A DNA stretch of 15,457 nucleotides from Allomuricauda sp. (GTDB taxonomy: Bacteria; Bacteroidota; Bacteroidia; Flavobacteriales; Flavobacteriaceae), in NCBI GenBank assembly GCA_028289745.1, contig JANQOD010000101.1, positions 1 through 15,457 of the forward strand, read 5' to 3'. A program made the translations under genes and the position numbers. Each line of letters begins with the position of its first letter. Position 1 is the first letter of the stretch. Below, piece after piece: positions 1-6,693 of the stretch. The notes below the pieces were generated by a model. The model had not been told where the DNA came from. It did not search any database and was given only the letters and a program-made list of their open reading frames with translations.

Positions 1-1
1 G

Positions 2-442
2 GCTGAGCTGTTCTACGATTCATTCGACCTTATTGCTATTCATAGCAGTTTGAACGATTATGCACTGGCTTATGCACTCAACAAACATTTGGGGCTTCGT
101 TTACGACGCAATCAAAAAGACCGGCAACTGAACAACAGTATTTCTTTTCCTGTCTTTGATTGGCTCGATGAAGTGAGTGATTGTGAGTATGTCTTGTTCG
201 GGAACAAGTGTAGAATCGATGAAAACCAAAGATCTGATGGTCTTTTCGAGTTTGACACTTCTATGAGGGCATATTATTTGGTACAAGAGCGGAAAGAAGT
301 TGATTACTTTTTGAAAATCTGCACGGATCAAAACGCCAAAATTTCGCAAATGGCGCAGCATATCAGTTTAATTTTGGGCGTGGTAATGGCCTATGGCCTG
401 GAGGCCGATATGTTAAAGTCTAAGGCAAACCTAATTTTTTAA
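2..442 (+). CDS. IPExxxVDY family protein, 5' end cut off by the window
   Basis: The reading frame is open from base 2 with no start codon, so the gene begins outside the window. The TTG at 50 should not be taken as its start, because the codons before it (ELFYDSFDLIAIHSSL) continue the same protein smoothly. What is visible is about 146 residues, nearly the full length for this family, which is usually around 150-160 residues. The hallmark region reads RKEVDYFLKI, matching the VDY part of the family signature; the IPE part is not conserved here (LVQERKEVDY). The protein has no signal peptide or membrane segment in the visible part and is probably cytoplasmic. Its function is unknown. It ends 2 bp before the pyruvate kinase ATG, so the two genes are probably co-transcribed and translationally coupled. 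The family assignment is fairly secure; any functional link to glycolysis is inference from position. Confidence 0.8.
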   Translation, partial: AELFYDSFDLIAIHSSLNDYALAYALNKHLGLRLRRNQKDRQLNNSISFPVFDWLDEVSDCEYVLFGNKCRIDENQRSDGLFEFDTSMRAYYLVQERKEVDYFLKICTDQNAKISQMAQHISLILGVVMAYGLEADMLKSKANLIF

Positions 443-444
443 AA

Positions 445-1887
445 ATGCCGACTAAAAAAAAGACCAAGATTGTGGCCACTTTAGGGCCTGCCACAAATAA
501 GCGTGAAACGCTTAAGAACATGATAAAGGCCGGGGTAGATGTCTTTCGCATCAATTTTTCGCATGCGAATTATGATGATGTGGTCGAACGTGTCAACATG
601 ATACGTGATCTGAATGAAGAACTCAGTGCCAATACGGCTATTTTAGCAGATCTACAGGGGCCAAAACTTCGGGTAGGGGTCATGGGCGGTGAGGTTGTCG
701 TGGCACCCGACGATGAAATTTCTTTTGTTACCGGAGAACCCTTTGAAGGAAATGCCGAGCGGGTATACATGAACTATAAAAGTTTTCCCAAAGATGTAAG
801 GCCCGGTGAACGAATTCTTCTTGATGACGGTAAACTGATTTTCGAGGTACTATCGTCAAACTCAAAAGACGAGGTGAGGGCCAAGGTTGTTCAAGGAGGG
901 CCATTGAAGTCAAAAAAGGGGGTCAATTTACCCAATACGAACATCTCACTTCCGGCATTGACTGAAAAAGATATCAAAGATGCCATTTTTGCCATAAAGC
1001 AAGAGGTTGATTGGATCGCCCTTTCATTCGTGCGCCATAGTCAAGACCTTATCGATCTGCAGAGTCTTGTTAAAGAGCATTCAGAACATAAAATACCCAT
1101 CATTGCCAAGATAGAAAAGCCGGAAGCAGTTGAAAATATTGATAAGATAGTCGCCTATTGCGATGGAATGATGGTTGCCCGTGGCGATTTGGGCGTCGAA
1201 ATTCCTGCCCAAGAAGTACCCCTGATTCAAAAGAAACTGGTATTGCGTGCCAAAAAGGCTAGAATACCCGTAATCATCGCCACCCAGATGATGGAAACCA
1301 TGATCACAAGCCTCACCCCTACCAGGGCCGAAGTAAATGATGTGGCCAACTCGGTTATGGATGGGGCTGACGCTGTAATGCTTTCAGGAGAAACCTCGGT
1401 AGGCAACTATCCGATTCAGGTAATCGAAAAAATGACCAGTATCTTAAGAAGCGTTGAAGAGTCAAGTTTGATAACGGTTCCTCAAAACCCACCCCATATT
1501 CGAACCAAGAGGTACATAACCAAATCGGTCTGTTATCATGCGGCTTTAATGGCCAATGAGATACAGGCCAAGGCCATTTCTACCCTTACCAATAGCGGGT
1601 ATACAGCTTTTCAAATTTCGGCTTGGCGGCCAAGTGCCCATATATTGGTCTTCACTTCAAACAAAAGGATACTGACACAATTAAACTTGTTATGGGGGGT
1701 CAAGGCCTTTTACTATGATAAGTATGTCTCTACCGATGAGACCATTGAAGATGTGAACGCCATTGCCTGCAAAAAAGGATTTTTAGATGTGGGCGATATG
1801 CTCATTAGCCTTGCCGCCATGCCCATAAAAGATAAAGGAATGGTAAATACCCTGCGGGTCACCGAAATAGAGACCTGTAGTTTTTAG
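445..1887 (+). CDS. pyk: Pyruvate kinase
   Basis: Cytoplasmic glycolytic enzyme that transfers phosphate from phosphoenolpyruvate to ADP, giving pyruvate and ATP. The 480-residue length is normal for a bacterial enzyme. The start of the barrel is clear (KTKIVATLGPAT, residues 7-17). FRINFSH carries R35, N37 and S39, which correspond to the nucleotide and K+ site. ADLQGPKLR (68-76) precedes the small B domain (about 77-170). The signature stretch AKIEKPEAVENI contains the catalytic Lys222 and the metal ligand Glu224, followed by MVARGDLGVE with Asp248 as the second metal ligand. Thr280 lies in IIATQMME. The alpha/beta C-terminal domain occupies roughly 355-480 and is complete. The ATG at 445 is chosen because it gives the expected N-terminus and sits 2 bp after the preceding stop. 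The stop codon overlaps that of the convergent PAS gene by 4 bp, leaving no room for a separate terminator. Confidence 0.97.
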   Translation: MPTKKKTKIVATLGPATNKRETLKNMIKAGVDVFRINFSHANYDDVVERVNMIRDLNEELSANTAILADLQGPKLRVGVMGGEVVVAPDDEISFVTGEPFEGNAERVYMNYKSFPKDVRPGERILLDDGKLIFEVLSSNSKDEVRAKVVQGGPLKSKKGVNLPNTNISLPALTEKDIKDAIFAIKQEVDWIALSFVRHSQDLIDLQSLVKEHSEHKIPIIAKIEKPEAVENIDKIVAYCDGMMVARGDLGVEIPAQEVPLIQKKLVLRAKKARIPVIIATQMMETMITSLTPTRAEVNDVANSVMDGADAVMLSGETSVGNYPIQVIEKMTSILRSVEESSLITVPQNPPHIRTKRYITKSVCYHAALMANEIQAKAISTLTNSGYTAFQISAWRPSAHILVFTSNKRILTQLNLLWGVKAFYYDKYVSTDETIEDVNAIACKKGFLDVGDMLISLAAMPIKDKGMVNTLRVTEIETCSF

Positions 1888-2405
1888 GCTACTTCTTTTT
1901 CGTAGGCAATGAAGTTGATTACATCGCCTGAGGTGTTATAAACCGGCTCTGCAAGGATTCGGCAATTGTAAGTGCTCCCGTCTTTTCTGTAATTTAGTAT
2001 GGTCTCTTCAAAAGACTCTTTTTTCTCTATAGCTTCCTTGATCCTTTTTGACGTTTTTTGGCAGGTATCCTTGCCTTGAAAGATTTTGGGGCGTTTGCCC
2101 AAAATTTCTTCAGGGGTATAACCGGTCATGAAGAAAATATTGTGTGTTGCATGAACAATTCGCAATTGTGCATCGGTGACCACGATGACAAGACCGTCAT
2201 TGAGCAAATGGTCTTCAAAAGGTTGCGACGAACTCCACTTATTCCTTTTTGCAATGTTTTTCAAAAGAGAGATGTCTAGATAACTATTGCAAATAGCATC
2301 GAAATGTACCGCATAGAAATCCCAAGAAGCCAAAGGAGGGCTTTTGATCGTTAGCGCATCATAAAACCGTTGTGCTGCAGAATCATAGACTTCAAATTCT
2401 TTCAT
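1884..2405 (-). CDS. Small stand-alone PAS domain protein, LOV-like but without the reactive cysteine
   Basis: A 173-residue protein without signal peptide, membrane segment, HTH, kinase or cyclase domain. Residues 1-68 are probably helical and not recognised. Residues about 70-172 form one PAS domain. It has VTDAQLRIVHA, then FFMTGYTPEEILGKRP, then IFQGKDT, and closes with NYRKDGSTYN and EPVYNTSGDVINFIAYEKE. The order and wording closely follow plant and bacterial LOV domains (TGY..EE..G, FLQG, NYRKDG, PV.D..G....F). However, the LOV signature GRNCRFLQG here reads GKRPKIFQG, so the adduct-forming Cys is replaced by Pro106. It may sense redox state or a ligand, or work through protein contacts; the output partner is unknown. 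It converges on pyk with a 4-bp stop overlap. The PAS call is firm; the ligand is unknown. Confidence 0.85.
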   Translation of the reverse strand: MKEFEVYDSAAQRFYDALTIKSPPLASWDFYAVHFDAICNSYLDISLLKNIAKRNKWSSSQPFEDHLLNDGLVIVVTDAQLRIVHATHNIFFMTGYTPEEILGKRPKIFQGKDTCQKTSKRIKEAIEKKESFEETILNYRKDGSTYNCRILAEPVYNTSGDVINFIAYEKEVA

Positions 2406-2605
2406 ATTCTAGAAATTGAGATATTCAAATTATCTGTGATAAATACTTTTATTATGGTATCAATACTACAAAAAACACTGAGGATGAATAAATATTTGGG
2501 TAGTATTAACCTTTTTGTTCAACAATTATCTGGTTTAGAAAGAATCATAGGGTGTAAGGATGAACAAAAAAATAGAACAATATATAAGAAACAGCACATC
2601 ATCAT

Positions 2606-3454
2606 ATGAAATTTGAATATCACGATGCTAAAATTGGGGCCCTTTTGGGGTTTACCGACAACATCAAAAAAGACCAAAATGCCTTTACCATTACCAAAGA
2701 AACCATTAAGTTTCTTTGGAACCGTCAAGACCTTCCCGTTTCTTTCTCTTTAGATGGCCAAGAGATTGTGCTACATCCAAGGCAACTGGTCACATTGACC
2801 TACCTGCAGCATGTTTCATTTGTACATACAGAACTACCAATTGCGGCATTTGTCTTCAATCGTGAATTTTACTGTATCAATGACCACGATAGTGAGGTGT
2901 CGTGCAACGGCATACTTTTTTTTGGCACCCAAGACATTCCGATAGTCACCATACCGGAAGCGCAGCGACAACGCTTCAGTTTATTGTATGAAATCTTCAT
3001 GGAAGAGTTTATGACCTCTGACAAGATTCAGGGTGATATGCTGCAGATGTTGCTCAAGCGCCTTATCATAATGTGCACAAGACTGGCAAAAGAACAGCTT
3101 ATCGTAAAAGAACTCAACAATGACCAAATCGATATCATAAGAAAATTTAATTTTTTGGTCGACGTTCATTATAAGACAAAAAGAAAAGTCGGTGATTATG
3201 CCGATATGTTATTTAAGTCGCCCAAGACACTTTCCAATCTTTTTGCAATCTACAACCAAAAAACGCCACAACAGATCATTCTTGAACGATTGGCACTTGA
3301 GGCCAAACGATTGATTCATTTTACCGATAAACAAAATCAAGAAATCGCCTATGAACTTGGGTTCAACGACCCGGCCCATTTTAGCCGATTTTTCAGAAAG
3401 ATGACCCAGACCACTCCTTCAGAGTATAGGGAAAGCCTGAATTTTTCTGCCTAA
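2606..3454 (+). CDS. AraC-family transcriptional regulator
   Basis: A 282-residue cytoplasmic DNA-binding protein. The C-terminal 90 residues hold the two helix-turn-helix units of the AraC/XylS family. The first is at about 196-217 (GDYADMLFKSPKTLSNLF). The second is at about 244-266 (NQEIAYELGFNDPAHFSRFFRK), followed by TPSEYR, the usual end of the domain. The N-terminal half (about 40-120; for example LPVSFSLDGQEIVLHPRQ) resembles the cupin-like sensing half of such regulators but is divergent, so no ligand can be named. The ATG at 2606 gives a full-length family member. The gene is followed in the same direction by an AhpD-like protein and a cupredoxin-like protein, with a spacer of about 280 bp, so these are plausible targets. 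That link is inference. Confidence 0.9.
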   Translation: MKFEYHDAKIGALLGFTDNIKKDQNAFTITKETIKFLWNRQDLPVSFSLDGQEIVLHPRQLVTLTYLQHVSFVHTELPIAAFVFNREFYCINDHDSEVSCNGILFFGTQDIPIVTIPEAQRQRFSLLYEIFMEEFMTSDKIQGDMLQMLLKRLIIMCTRLAKEQLIVKELNNDQIDIIRKFNFLVDVHYKTKRKVGDYADMLFKSPKTLSNLFAIYNQKTPQQIILERLALEAKRLIHFTDKQNQEIAYELGFNDPAHFSRFFRKMTQTTPSEYRESLNFSA

Positions 3455-3512
3455 GGGAAATTTTGACAAGCGGTCGGGAAATCGCTCCTAACACTTGCCC
3501 TCCATTTCAGCC

Positions 3513-3520
3513 CATCTTTG
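3513..3520 (+). promoter_or_regulatory. Possible -7 promoter element (TAnnTTTG-like)
   Basis: CATCTTTG matches the Bacteroidota -7 consensus TAnnTTTG at all but its first base. It lies about 20 bp upstream of the ATG of the small reading frame at 3542. The matching -33 element is poor: the nearest TTG, at 3495-3497, gives a shorter spacing than usual. If real, it would drive the small peptide, the AhpD-like gene and the cupredoxin gene separately from the AraC gene. Confidence 0.35.
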
Positions 3521-3541
3521 TGCCATAGTTTAAAAACAAGA

Positions 3542-3700
3542 ATGATGAACGCACAGAGATCGCTTTTTAATCTCATTGAGATTTTCAGAACAAACAAAAC
3601 TTCGGCAATGTCACCAGTTGCCAAAGAAGAACATTGCAGCAAGAAATACCACCATGATTTCTATTGCGATGCCGAGAAACCTTTTATAAATAATTTTTAA
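3542..3700 (+). CDS. Possible 52-residue Cys/His-containing small protein
   Basis: A short reading frame starting at tandem ATG codons (3542 and 3545), in the gap between the AraC gene and the AhpD-like gene. It is on the same strand and 32 bp upstream of the latter. It encodes a soluble peptide with no signal sequence. Its C-terminal half has a cluster of possible metal ligands, EEHCSKKYHHDFYC, with two cysteines and three histidines in 14 residues. The frame is placed as expected for a first cistron after the -7-like element at 3513-3520. I do not recognise the family. It could also be a non-coding leader of the next gene, so the call is tentative. Confidence 0.45.
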   Translation: MMNAQRSLFNLIEIFRTNKTSAMSPVAKEEHCSKKYHHDFYCDAEKPFINNF

Positions 3701-3732
3701 TCAGAATAACAATACTATAAACAATTAAGATC

Positions 3733-4281
3733 ATGAGCACATTTAATGTACCCAAAAGGGAAGAAGTAAGCGAAAACAACCAAGCCTTGTTTGATATGCT
3801 TGAAAAAACAGTGGGCTTTGTACCGAATCTATATGCCACATATGCGTATTCAAAAAATGCACTTGGCAATTATTTGACACTTTCGGGCGCGAAGACTTCA
3901 TTGAACACCAAAGAGAAAGAAGTCGTAAACCTGGCAGTAAGCCAAGTGAACGGCTGTTCGTACTGCTTATCTGCGCATACCGCCATCGGTAAGATGAACG
4001 GGTTCAGCGATGACCAAATACTGGAATTGCGCCTGGGCAAAGCTTCTTTTGACAATAAACTGGATGCCTTGGCACGTTTGGCCAAGAACATCACCGAAAA
4101 TAGGGGATCTACAGATGCAGAAGTGGTCGAGAATTTCTTTGCTGCCGGATGGACCAAAGAAAACCTGGTCGATACCATAGTGTTGGTCGGTGACAAAACC
4201 ATTTCGAACTATCTGCACAAAACGACCGATGTGCCCATTGATTTTCCTGAGGCGCAACCCTTGGAAACAGCTTTGGTATAA
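3733..4281 (+). CDS. AhpD-like carboxymuconolactone decarboxylase family protein
   Basis: A 182-residue cytoplasmic all-helical protein of the AhpD/CMD superfamily, in the group annotated as peroxidase-related or alkylhydroperoxidase-like. The active-site stretch is NGCSYCLSAHTAIG, with the CxxC pair Cys75 and Cys78 and His82 four residues later. Glu63 lies 12 residues before the first Cys. This is the same spacing as Glu118-Cys130-Cys133-His137 known from mycobacterial AhpD, so the proton-relay set appears intact; Tyr77 stands where AhpD has His132. The expected activity is thiol-dependent reduction of peroxides, but many family members have other or unknown roles. The ATG at 3733 gives the family-typical N-terminus (MSTFNVPKREE). 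The gene is followed after 32 bp by the exported cupredoxin-like gene, probably in one transcript that ends at the terminator at 4721-4754. Confidence 0.88.
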   Translation: MSTFNVPKREEVSENNQALFDMLEKTVGFVPNLYATYAYSKNALGNYLTLSGAKTSLNTKEKEVVNLAVSQVNGCSYCLSAHTAIGKMNGFSDDQILELRLGKASFDNKLDALARLAKNITENRGSTDAEVVENFFAAGWTKENLVDTIVLVGDKTISNYLHKTTDVPIDFPEAQPLETALV

Positions 4282-4313
4282 CATAATTCATCAATAAATC
4301 TAAATAGTAAAAA

Positions 4314-4703
4314 ATGAAAAAAACAATCGCAATTTTAGTTTTGACAATCGGCGTGGTGCTTAACGCAAATGCACAAGACAGCATGGTCGATAAATCGGTG
4401 AAAACCATTGAATTGGAACAAACCCCGGGAGAATTTACCAAGAAGAGTTTGACCGTCACTGAAGGCACCTATGTTTTTGAGATCAAGAACAATGGTATTG
4501 ACCACAATGTAGGCTTCGTATTGGTAGAGAAGGGAAAGGACATCAGCAAACCTGAAAACCATATTCAGACCGCTTATGTAACCGCACCGGTAAAAACGGG
4601 AGATGCCCAAAAATCAAAACCCACTAAGCTCGAAAAGGGAGAGTACATTTACTTTTGCCCATTGAACCCAACGGCGACAGACAATCTTTTGATTGTAGAA
4701 TAA
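4314..4703 (+). CDS. Exported cupredoxin-like protein with an incomplete copper site
   Basis: A 129-residue secreted or periplasmic protein. Residues 1-21 are a clean signal peptide (lysines, then a hydrophobic core) with likely cleavage after NANA or AQ; there is no lipobox Cys. The rest reads as a single cupredoxin-type beta sandwich: GTYVFEIKNNGIDHNVGF supplies a candidate first ligand His64, and GEYIYFCPLNP supplies Cys115 near the end. In plastocyanin-type proteins the ligand loop is C-x-x-H-x-x-M; here it reads C-P-L-N-P-T-A, so the second His is Asn118 and the axial Met is missing. Normal type 1 copper binding is therefore doubtful. The protein may bind metal differently or be structural. 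It is the last gene before a strong hairpin terminator and probably shares a transcript with the AhpD-like gene. Confidence 0.8.
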   Translation: MKKTIAILVLTIGVVLNANAQDSMVDKSVKTIELEQTPGEFTKKSLTVTEGTYVFEIKNNGIDHNVGFVLVEKGKDISKPENHIQTAYVTAPVKTGDAQKSKPTKLEKGEYIYFCPLNPTATDNLLIVE

Positions 4704-4720
4704 GTCGACCTAAATAGTTC

Positions 4721-4754
4721 AAAGCCCTGACATTTTTTTAGTCGGGGCTTTTTT
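4721..4754 (+). terminator. Rho-independent terminator between convergent genes
   Basis: An 11-bp stem is formed by AAAGCCCTGAC (4721-4731) and GTCGGGGCTTT (4741-4751), with a single G-T wobble. It closes a 9-base AT-only loop and is followed by more T residues. It lies 17 bp after the cupredoxin gene. On the minus strand the same hairpin overlaps the end of the TetR gene, whose stop codon lies in the loop (4738-4740), so it may stop transcription from both sides. Confidence 0.85.
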
Positions 4755-5388
4755 CTGCCCATTGAACCCCATTGAACAAACTAGGAGCCATATTCTTTGC
4801 AAGATAAATAGGCCAATCGCTTTTGTGCACATGGCTTTCGGTCATGGCGCTTTCATAGAGTAGATAAAGCCCCCCAGATATTTTTTCGACCTCCGCCTTT
4901 GAGATGTTCACGAAGTTACGTCGCACCAACTCTTCCAGAAACAGCAACAGATACTTTTTTTGTTGGCGGATGACCTCTGCAATTTTTCGATTTTCTTGTG
5001 GCAGTTCGCCATAAATTCTTGAAGCCCAACAGCCATAAAAAGCACCATTTCGATACACATCGATCAAATAATCAAAAATGGCCATAAGAGCGGGCTTGCC
5101 TATTTTACGACTTTCAGCATAGGCTTTTAGTGCAGAAATAAAGCTGCGATGCCTATGCTCAAGATAAGCGATACAAATAGCATCTTTTGATTCAAAATGG
5201 TTATAAAGCGTAGCTTTGGCAATGCCGGCTTCTTTTATTATTTCATTGATTCCGGTATTGTGGTATCCGTTTCTATAAAAGAGTGAACCGGCTGTTTTGA
5301 GAATGTGGAGGGCGATATCTGGGGCTGACATGCCTTCAAAGTTAAGAAAGACCGGTTTGTCTACCAGCTTTTTTTCGTTAAAAATCAA
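4738..5388 (-). CDS. TetR/AcrR-family transcriptional regulator
   Basis: A 216-residue one-domain repressor type. The N-terminal DNA-binding part is typical: an amphipathic helix ILKTAGSLFYRNGYHNTGINEI, then the recognition unit IIKEAGIAKATLYNHFESKDAI (about 50-71). The ligand-binding half (about 80-205) is helical and not assignable; it includes AFYGCWASRIYGELP. The ATG at 5388 lies 11 bp inside the end of dinB. A second in-frame ATG at 5331 (residue 20) starts right before the TetR helix and would give a 197-residue protein, which is also plausible. The gene is the downstream partner of dinB, so it is probably co-transcribed with it. Nothing in the sequence names its ligand or targets. Confidence 0.9.
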   Translation of the reverse strand: MIFNEKKLVDKPVFLNFEGMSAPDIALHILKTAGSLFYRNGYHNTGINEIIKEAGIAKATLYNHFESKDAICIAYLEHRHRSFISALKAYAESRKIGKPALMAIFDYLIDVYRNGAFYGCWASRIYGELPQENRKIAEVIRQQKKYLLLFLEELVRRNFVNISKAEVEKISGGLYLLYESAMTESHVHKSDWPIYLAKNMAPSLFNGVQWAEKSPD

Positions 5389-6478
5389 ATCGTAACTGTA
5401 CCGAGACCGAATCTTTCTTTGGCTCTGATTTTTTGTCAGGGGTGTTCAGGTTCGAAAGCGATATGCCCAAAAGCCGTACAGAGTTTTCTAGCGAAGACTG
5501 GTATAAGAGCTCTTTTGCCATTTCTAGGATCATGGCCTTTTCAGAAATGAAATAGGGCAGGGTCTTACTGCGGGTCTGTAAAGTGAAATCGCTGTACTTT
5601 ATCTTCAAGGTCACCGTTTTTCCGGCGATTTTCGATTTTTTTAGACGACGCTCCAGTTCTTGCGAGATACTCTCAAGACGTTCCAACATAAAGATCTCGC
5701 TGCTCAAGTTTTCACTAAAAGTGCGTTCGGCCCCCACTGACTTCGGAATACGATGAGGCTTGACGGCACTGTTGTGCTGACCGCGAACCACATGGTAGTA
5801 ATATTTGCCGTTTTTTCCGAAATGCGTATTCAAAAAAACAAGTGATTTTTCTTTTAGGTCCTTGCCTTTGAAAATGCCCAATCTGTACATTTTTTCAGCA
5901 GTCACCTTGCCCACGCCATAAAACTTTCGAATATCGAGGTCTTCTAAAAACGAAATGACTTCCTCTGGGTTCACGGTTTTCTGCCCATTGGGCTTGTTGT
6001 AATCACTGGCGACCTTGGCGATGAACTTGTTGATCGATATGCCCGCTGAAGCGGTCAGCCCCGTTTTTTCAAAGATCTTTTGTCGTATTTCCTTGGCGAT
6101 CAAGGTAGCCGAGGGGTTTCCTTTTTTGTTTTCGGTCACGTCTAAATACGCTTCATCCAATGAAAGGGGCTCGACCAGATCGGTATAGTCGAAAAAGATG
6201 TTTCGTACCTGTTGCGAGACTTCCTTGTATCTATCAAACCGGGGTTTGACAAAGATGAGATTCGGACAGTTTTTCTTGGCGATATAGCCCGCCATGGCAC
6301 TACGAACCCCGAATTTTCGTGCCTCATAACTGGCGGCCGATACCACACCGCGTTTTGAACCGCCTCCCACGGCTATGGGTTTCCCCTTTAGTTCGGGATT
6401 GTCATGCTGCTCTACGGAAGCATAAAATGCATCCATATCAACATGAATGATCTTTCGTAAGGGGAAGTCCATTTCCAT
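5378..6478 (-). CDS. dinB: DNA polymerase IV (Y-family translesion polymerase)
   Basis: A 366-residue error-prone polymerase that extends past lesions during replication. The palm motif IIHVDMDAFYASVEQ supplies Asp14 as a metal ligand and Tyr19 at the steric-gate position (Phe13 in E. coli Pol IV). RGVVSAASYEARKFGVRSAM (43-62) is the finger/nucleotide-binding signature. SLDEAYLDVT supplies Asp108 and Glu109, completing the catalytic acidic triad. A little-finger domain follows at about 240-345. The last residues, QLRFDF, fit the QLxLF-type sliding-clamp binding motif, so clamp association is expected. A second ATG two codons in (6472) would also serve as start. The gene is divergent from the mannoside operon and overlaps the TetR gene downstream by 11 bp. 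No SOS box was identified in the upstream region. Confidence 0.96.
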   Translation of the reverse strand: MEMDFPLRKIIHVDMDAFYASVEQHDNPELKGKPIAVGGGSKRGVVSAASYEARKFGVRSAMAGYIAKKNCPNLIFVKPRFDRYKEVSQQVRNIFFDYTDLVEPLSLDEAYLDVTENKKGNPSATLIAKEIRQKIFEKTGLTASAGISINKFIAKVASDYNKPNGQKTVNPEEVISFLEDLDIRKFYGVGKVTAEKMYRLGIFKGKDLKEKSLVFLNTHFGKNGKYYYHVVRGQHNSAVKPHRIPKSVGAERTFSENLSSEIFMLERLESISQELERRLKKSKIAGKTVTLKIKYSDFTLQTRSKTLPYFISEKAMILEMAKELLYQSSLENSVRLLGISLSNLNTPDKKSEPKKDSVSVQLRFDF

Positions 6479-6530
6479 ACTATAAATGTATGATAACTTG
6501 TAACGAAAAGGGCACGAACAAGAACAACTT

Positions 6531-6547
6531 GGCCATTTAGAATGGCC
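6531..6547. repeat. Perfect inverted repeat, 7-bp arms
   Basis: GGCCATT (6531-6537), spacer TAG, AATGGCC (6541-6547). It lies about 50 bp upstream of dinB and about 145 bp upstream of the mannoside operon start. There is no T-run after it on either strand, so it does not look like a terminator. An operator or short hairpin is possible. Confidence 0.5.
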
Positions 6548-6605
6548 CTATCAATAAGGGAAAAGGTGTTGATTCTCTTTTTGAACCGCCCGAGTTCGGT
6601 GAAAC

Positions 6606-6621
6606 CTTGTTAAAAAACAAG
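6606..6621. repeat. Inverted repeat CTTGTT-4-AACAAG
   Basis: Two perfect 6-bp arms separated by four A residues, about 20 bp upstream of the larger palindrome at 6642-6655. Such a short, AT-rich repeat could arise by chance. It is noted because of its place just upstream of the predicted promoter of the mannoside operon. Confidence 0.35.
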
Positions 6622-6641
6622 AAAATGAATTAATATGTTCA

Positions 6642-6655
6642 TATGTTTAAACATA
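6642..6655. promoter_or_regulatory. Candidate GntR/HutC-type operator of the mannoside operon
   Basis: TATGTTTAAACATA is a perfect 14-bp palindrome. Its core GTTTAAAC fits the operator pattern reported for the HutC subfamily of GntR regulators, GT-N-TA-N-AC. It lies just upstream of a -7-like element (TATCTTAG, 6661-6668), where a bound repressor would block RNA polymerase. The operon it precedes ends in a GntR-family gene (15395 onward), which makes autoregulation a natural reading. I saw no second copy of the 8-bp core elsewhere in the window. Confidence 0.55.
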
Positions 6656-6660
6656 ATCAT

Positions 6661-6668
6661 TATCTTAG
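6661..6668 (+). promoter_or_regulatory. Possible -7 promoter element of the mannoside operon
   Basis: TATCTTAG differs from the Bacteroidota consensus TAnnTTTG at one position. Transcription would then begin near 6673, giving a leader of about 20 bases to the ATG at 6694. That would also place the ATG at 6643 upstream of the transcript. A clear -33 TTG element is not seen; a poor match (TTCA) lies at 6638-6641. Confidence 0.35.
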
Positions 6669-6693
6669 ATGCCCTCTTGGCTTGTCTAACGCT

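Noticed and set aside
50..442. TTG at 50 as the start of the first gene
   Set aside because: The frame is open back to base 2 and the preceding residues fit the family, so the gene is truncated by the window edge.
2462..2507. 8-bp inverted repeat AATACTAC ... GTAGTATT with a 30-base spacer upstream of the AraC gene
   Set aside because: A repeat of this size with a free spacer is not rare in about 200 bp of AT-rich sequence, and it matches no known site.
2515..2525. TTGTTCAACAA palindrome upstream of the AraC gene
   Set aside because: Arms of only 5 bp in AT-rich sequence; too weak to call an operator.
3870..4202. Long reading frame on the minus strand inside the AhpD-like gene
   Set aside because: Antisense shadow of a well-supported gene; its product has no recognisable motif.
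6483..6490. TACATTTA on the minus strand as the dinB -7 promoter element
   Set aside because: It resembles TAnnTTTG, but it is so close to the dinB ATG that the transcript would be leaderless, and there is no -33 partner.
6643..6693. ATG at 6643 as the start of the isomerase gene
   Set aside because: The 17 extra residues do not look like a natural N-terminus, and they overlap the palindrome and the likely promoter. The ATG at 6694 fits better, though the longer form is not excluded.
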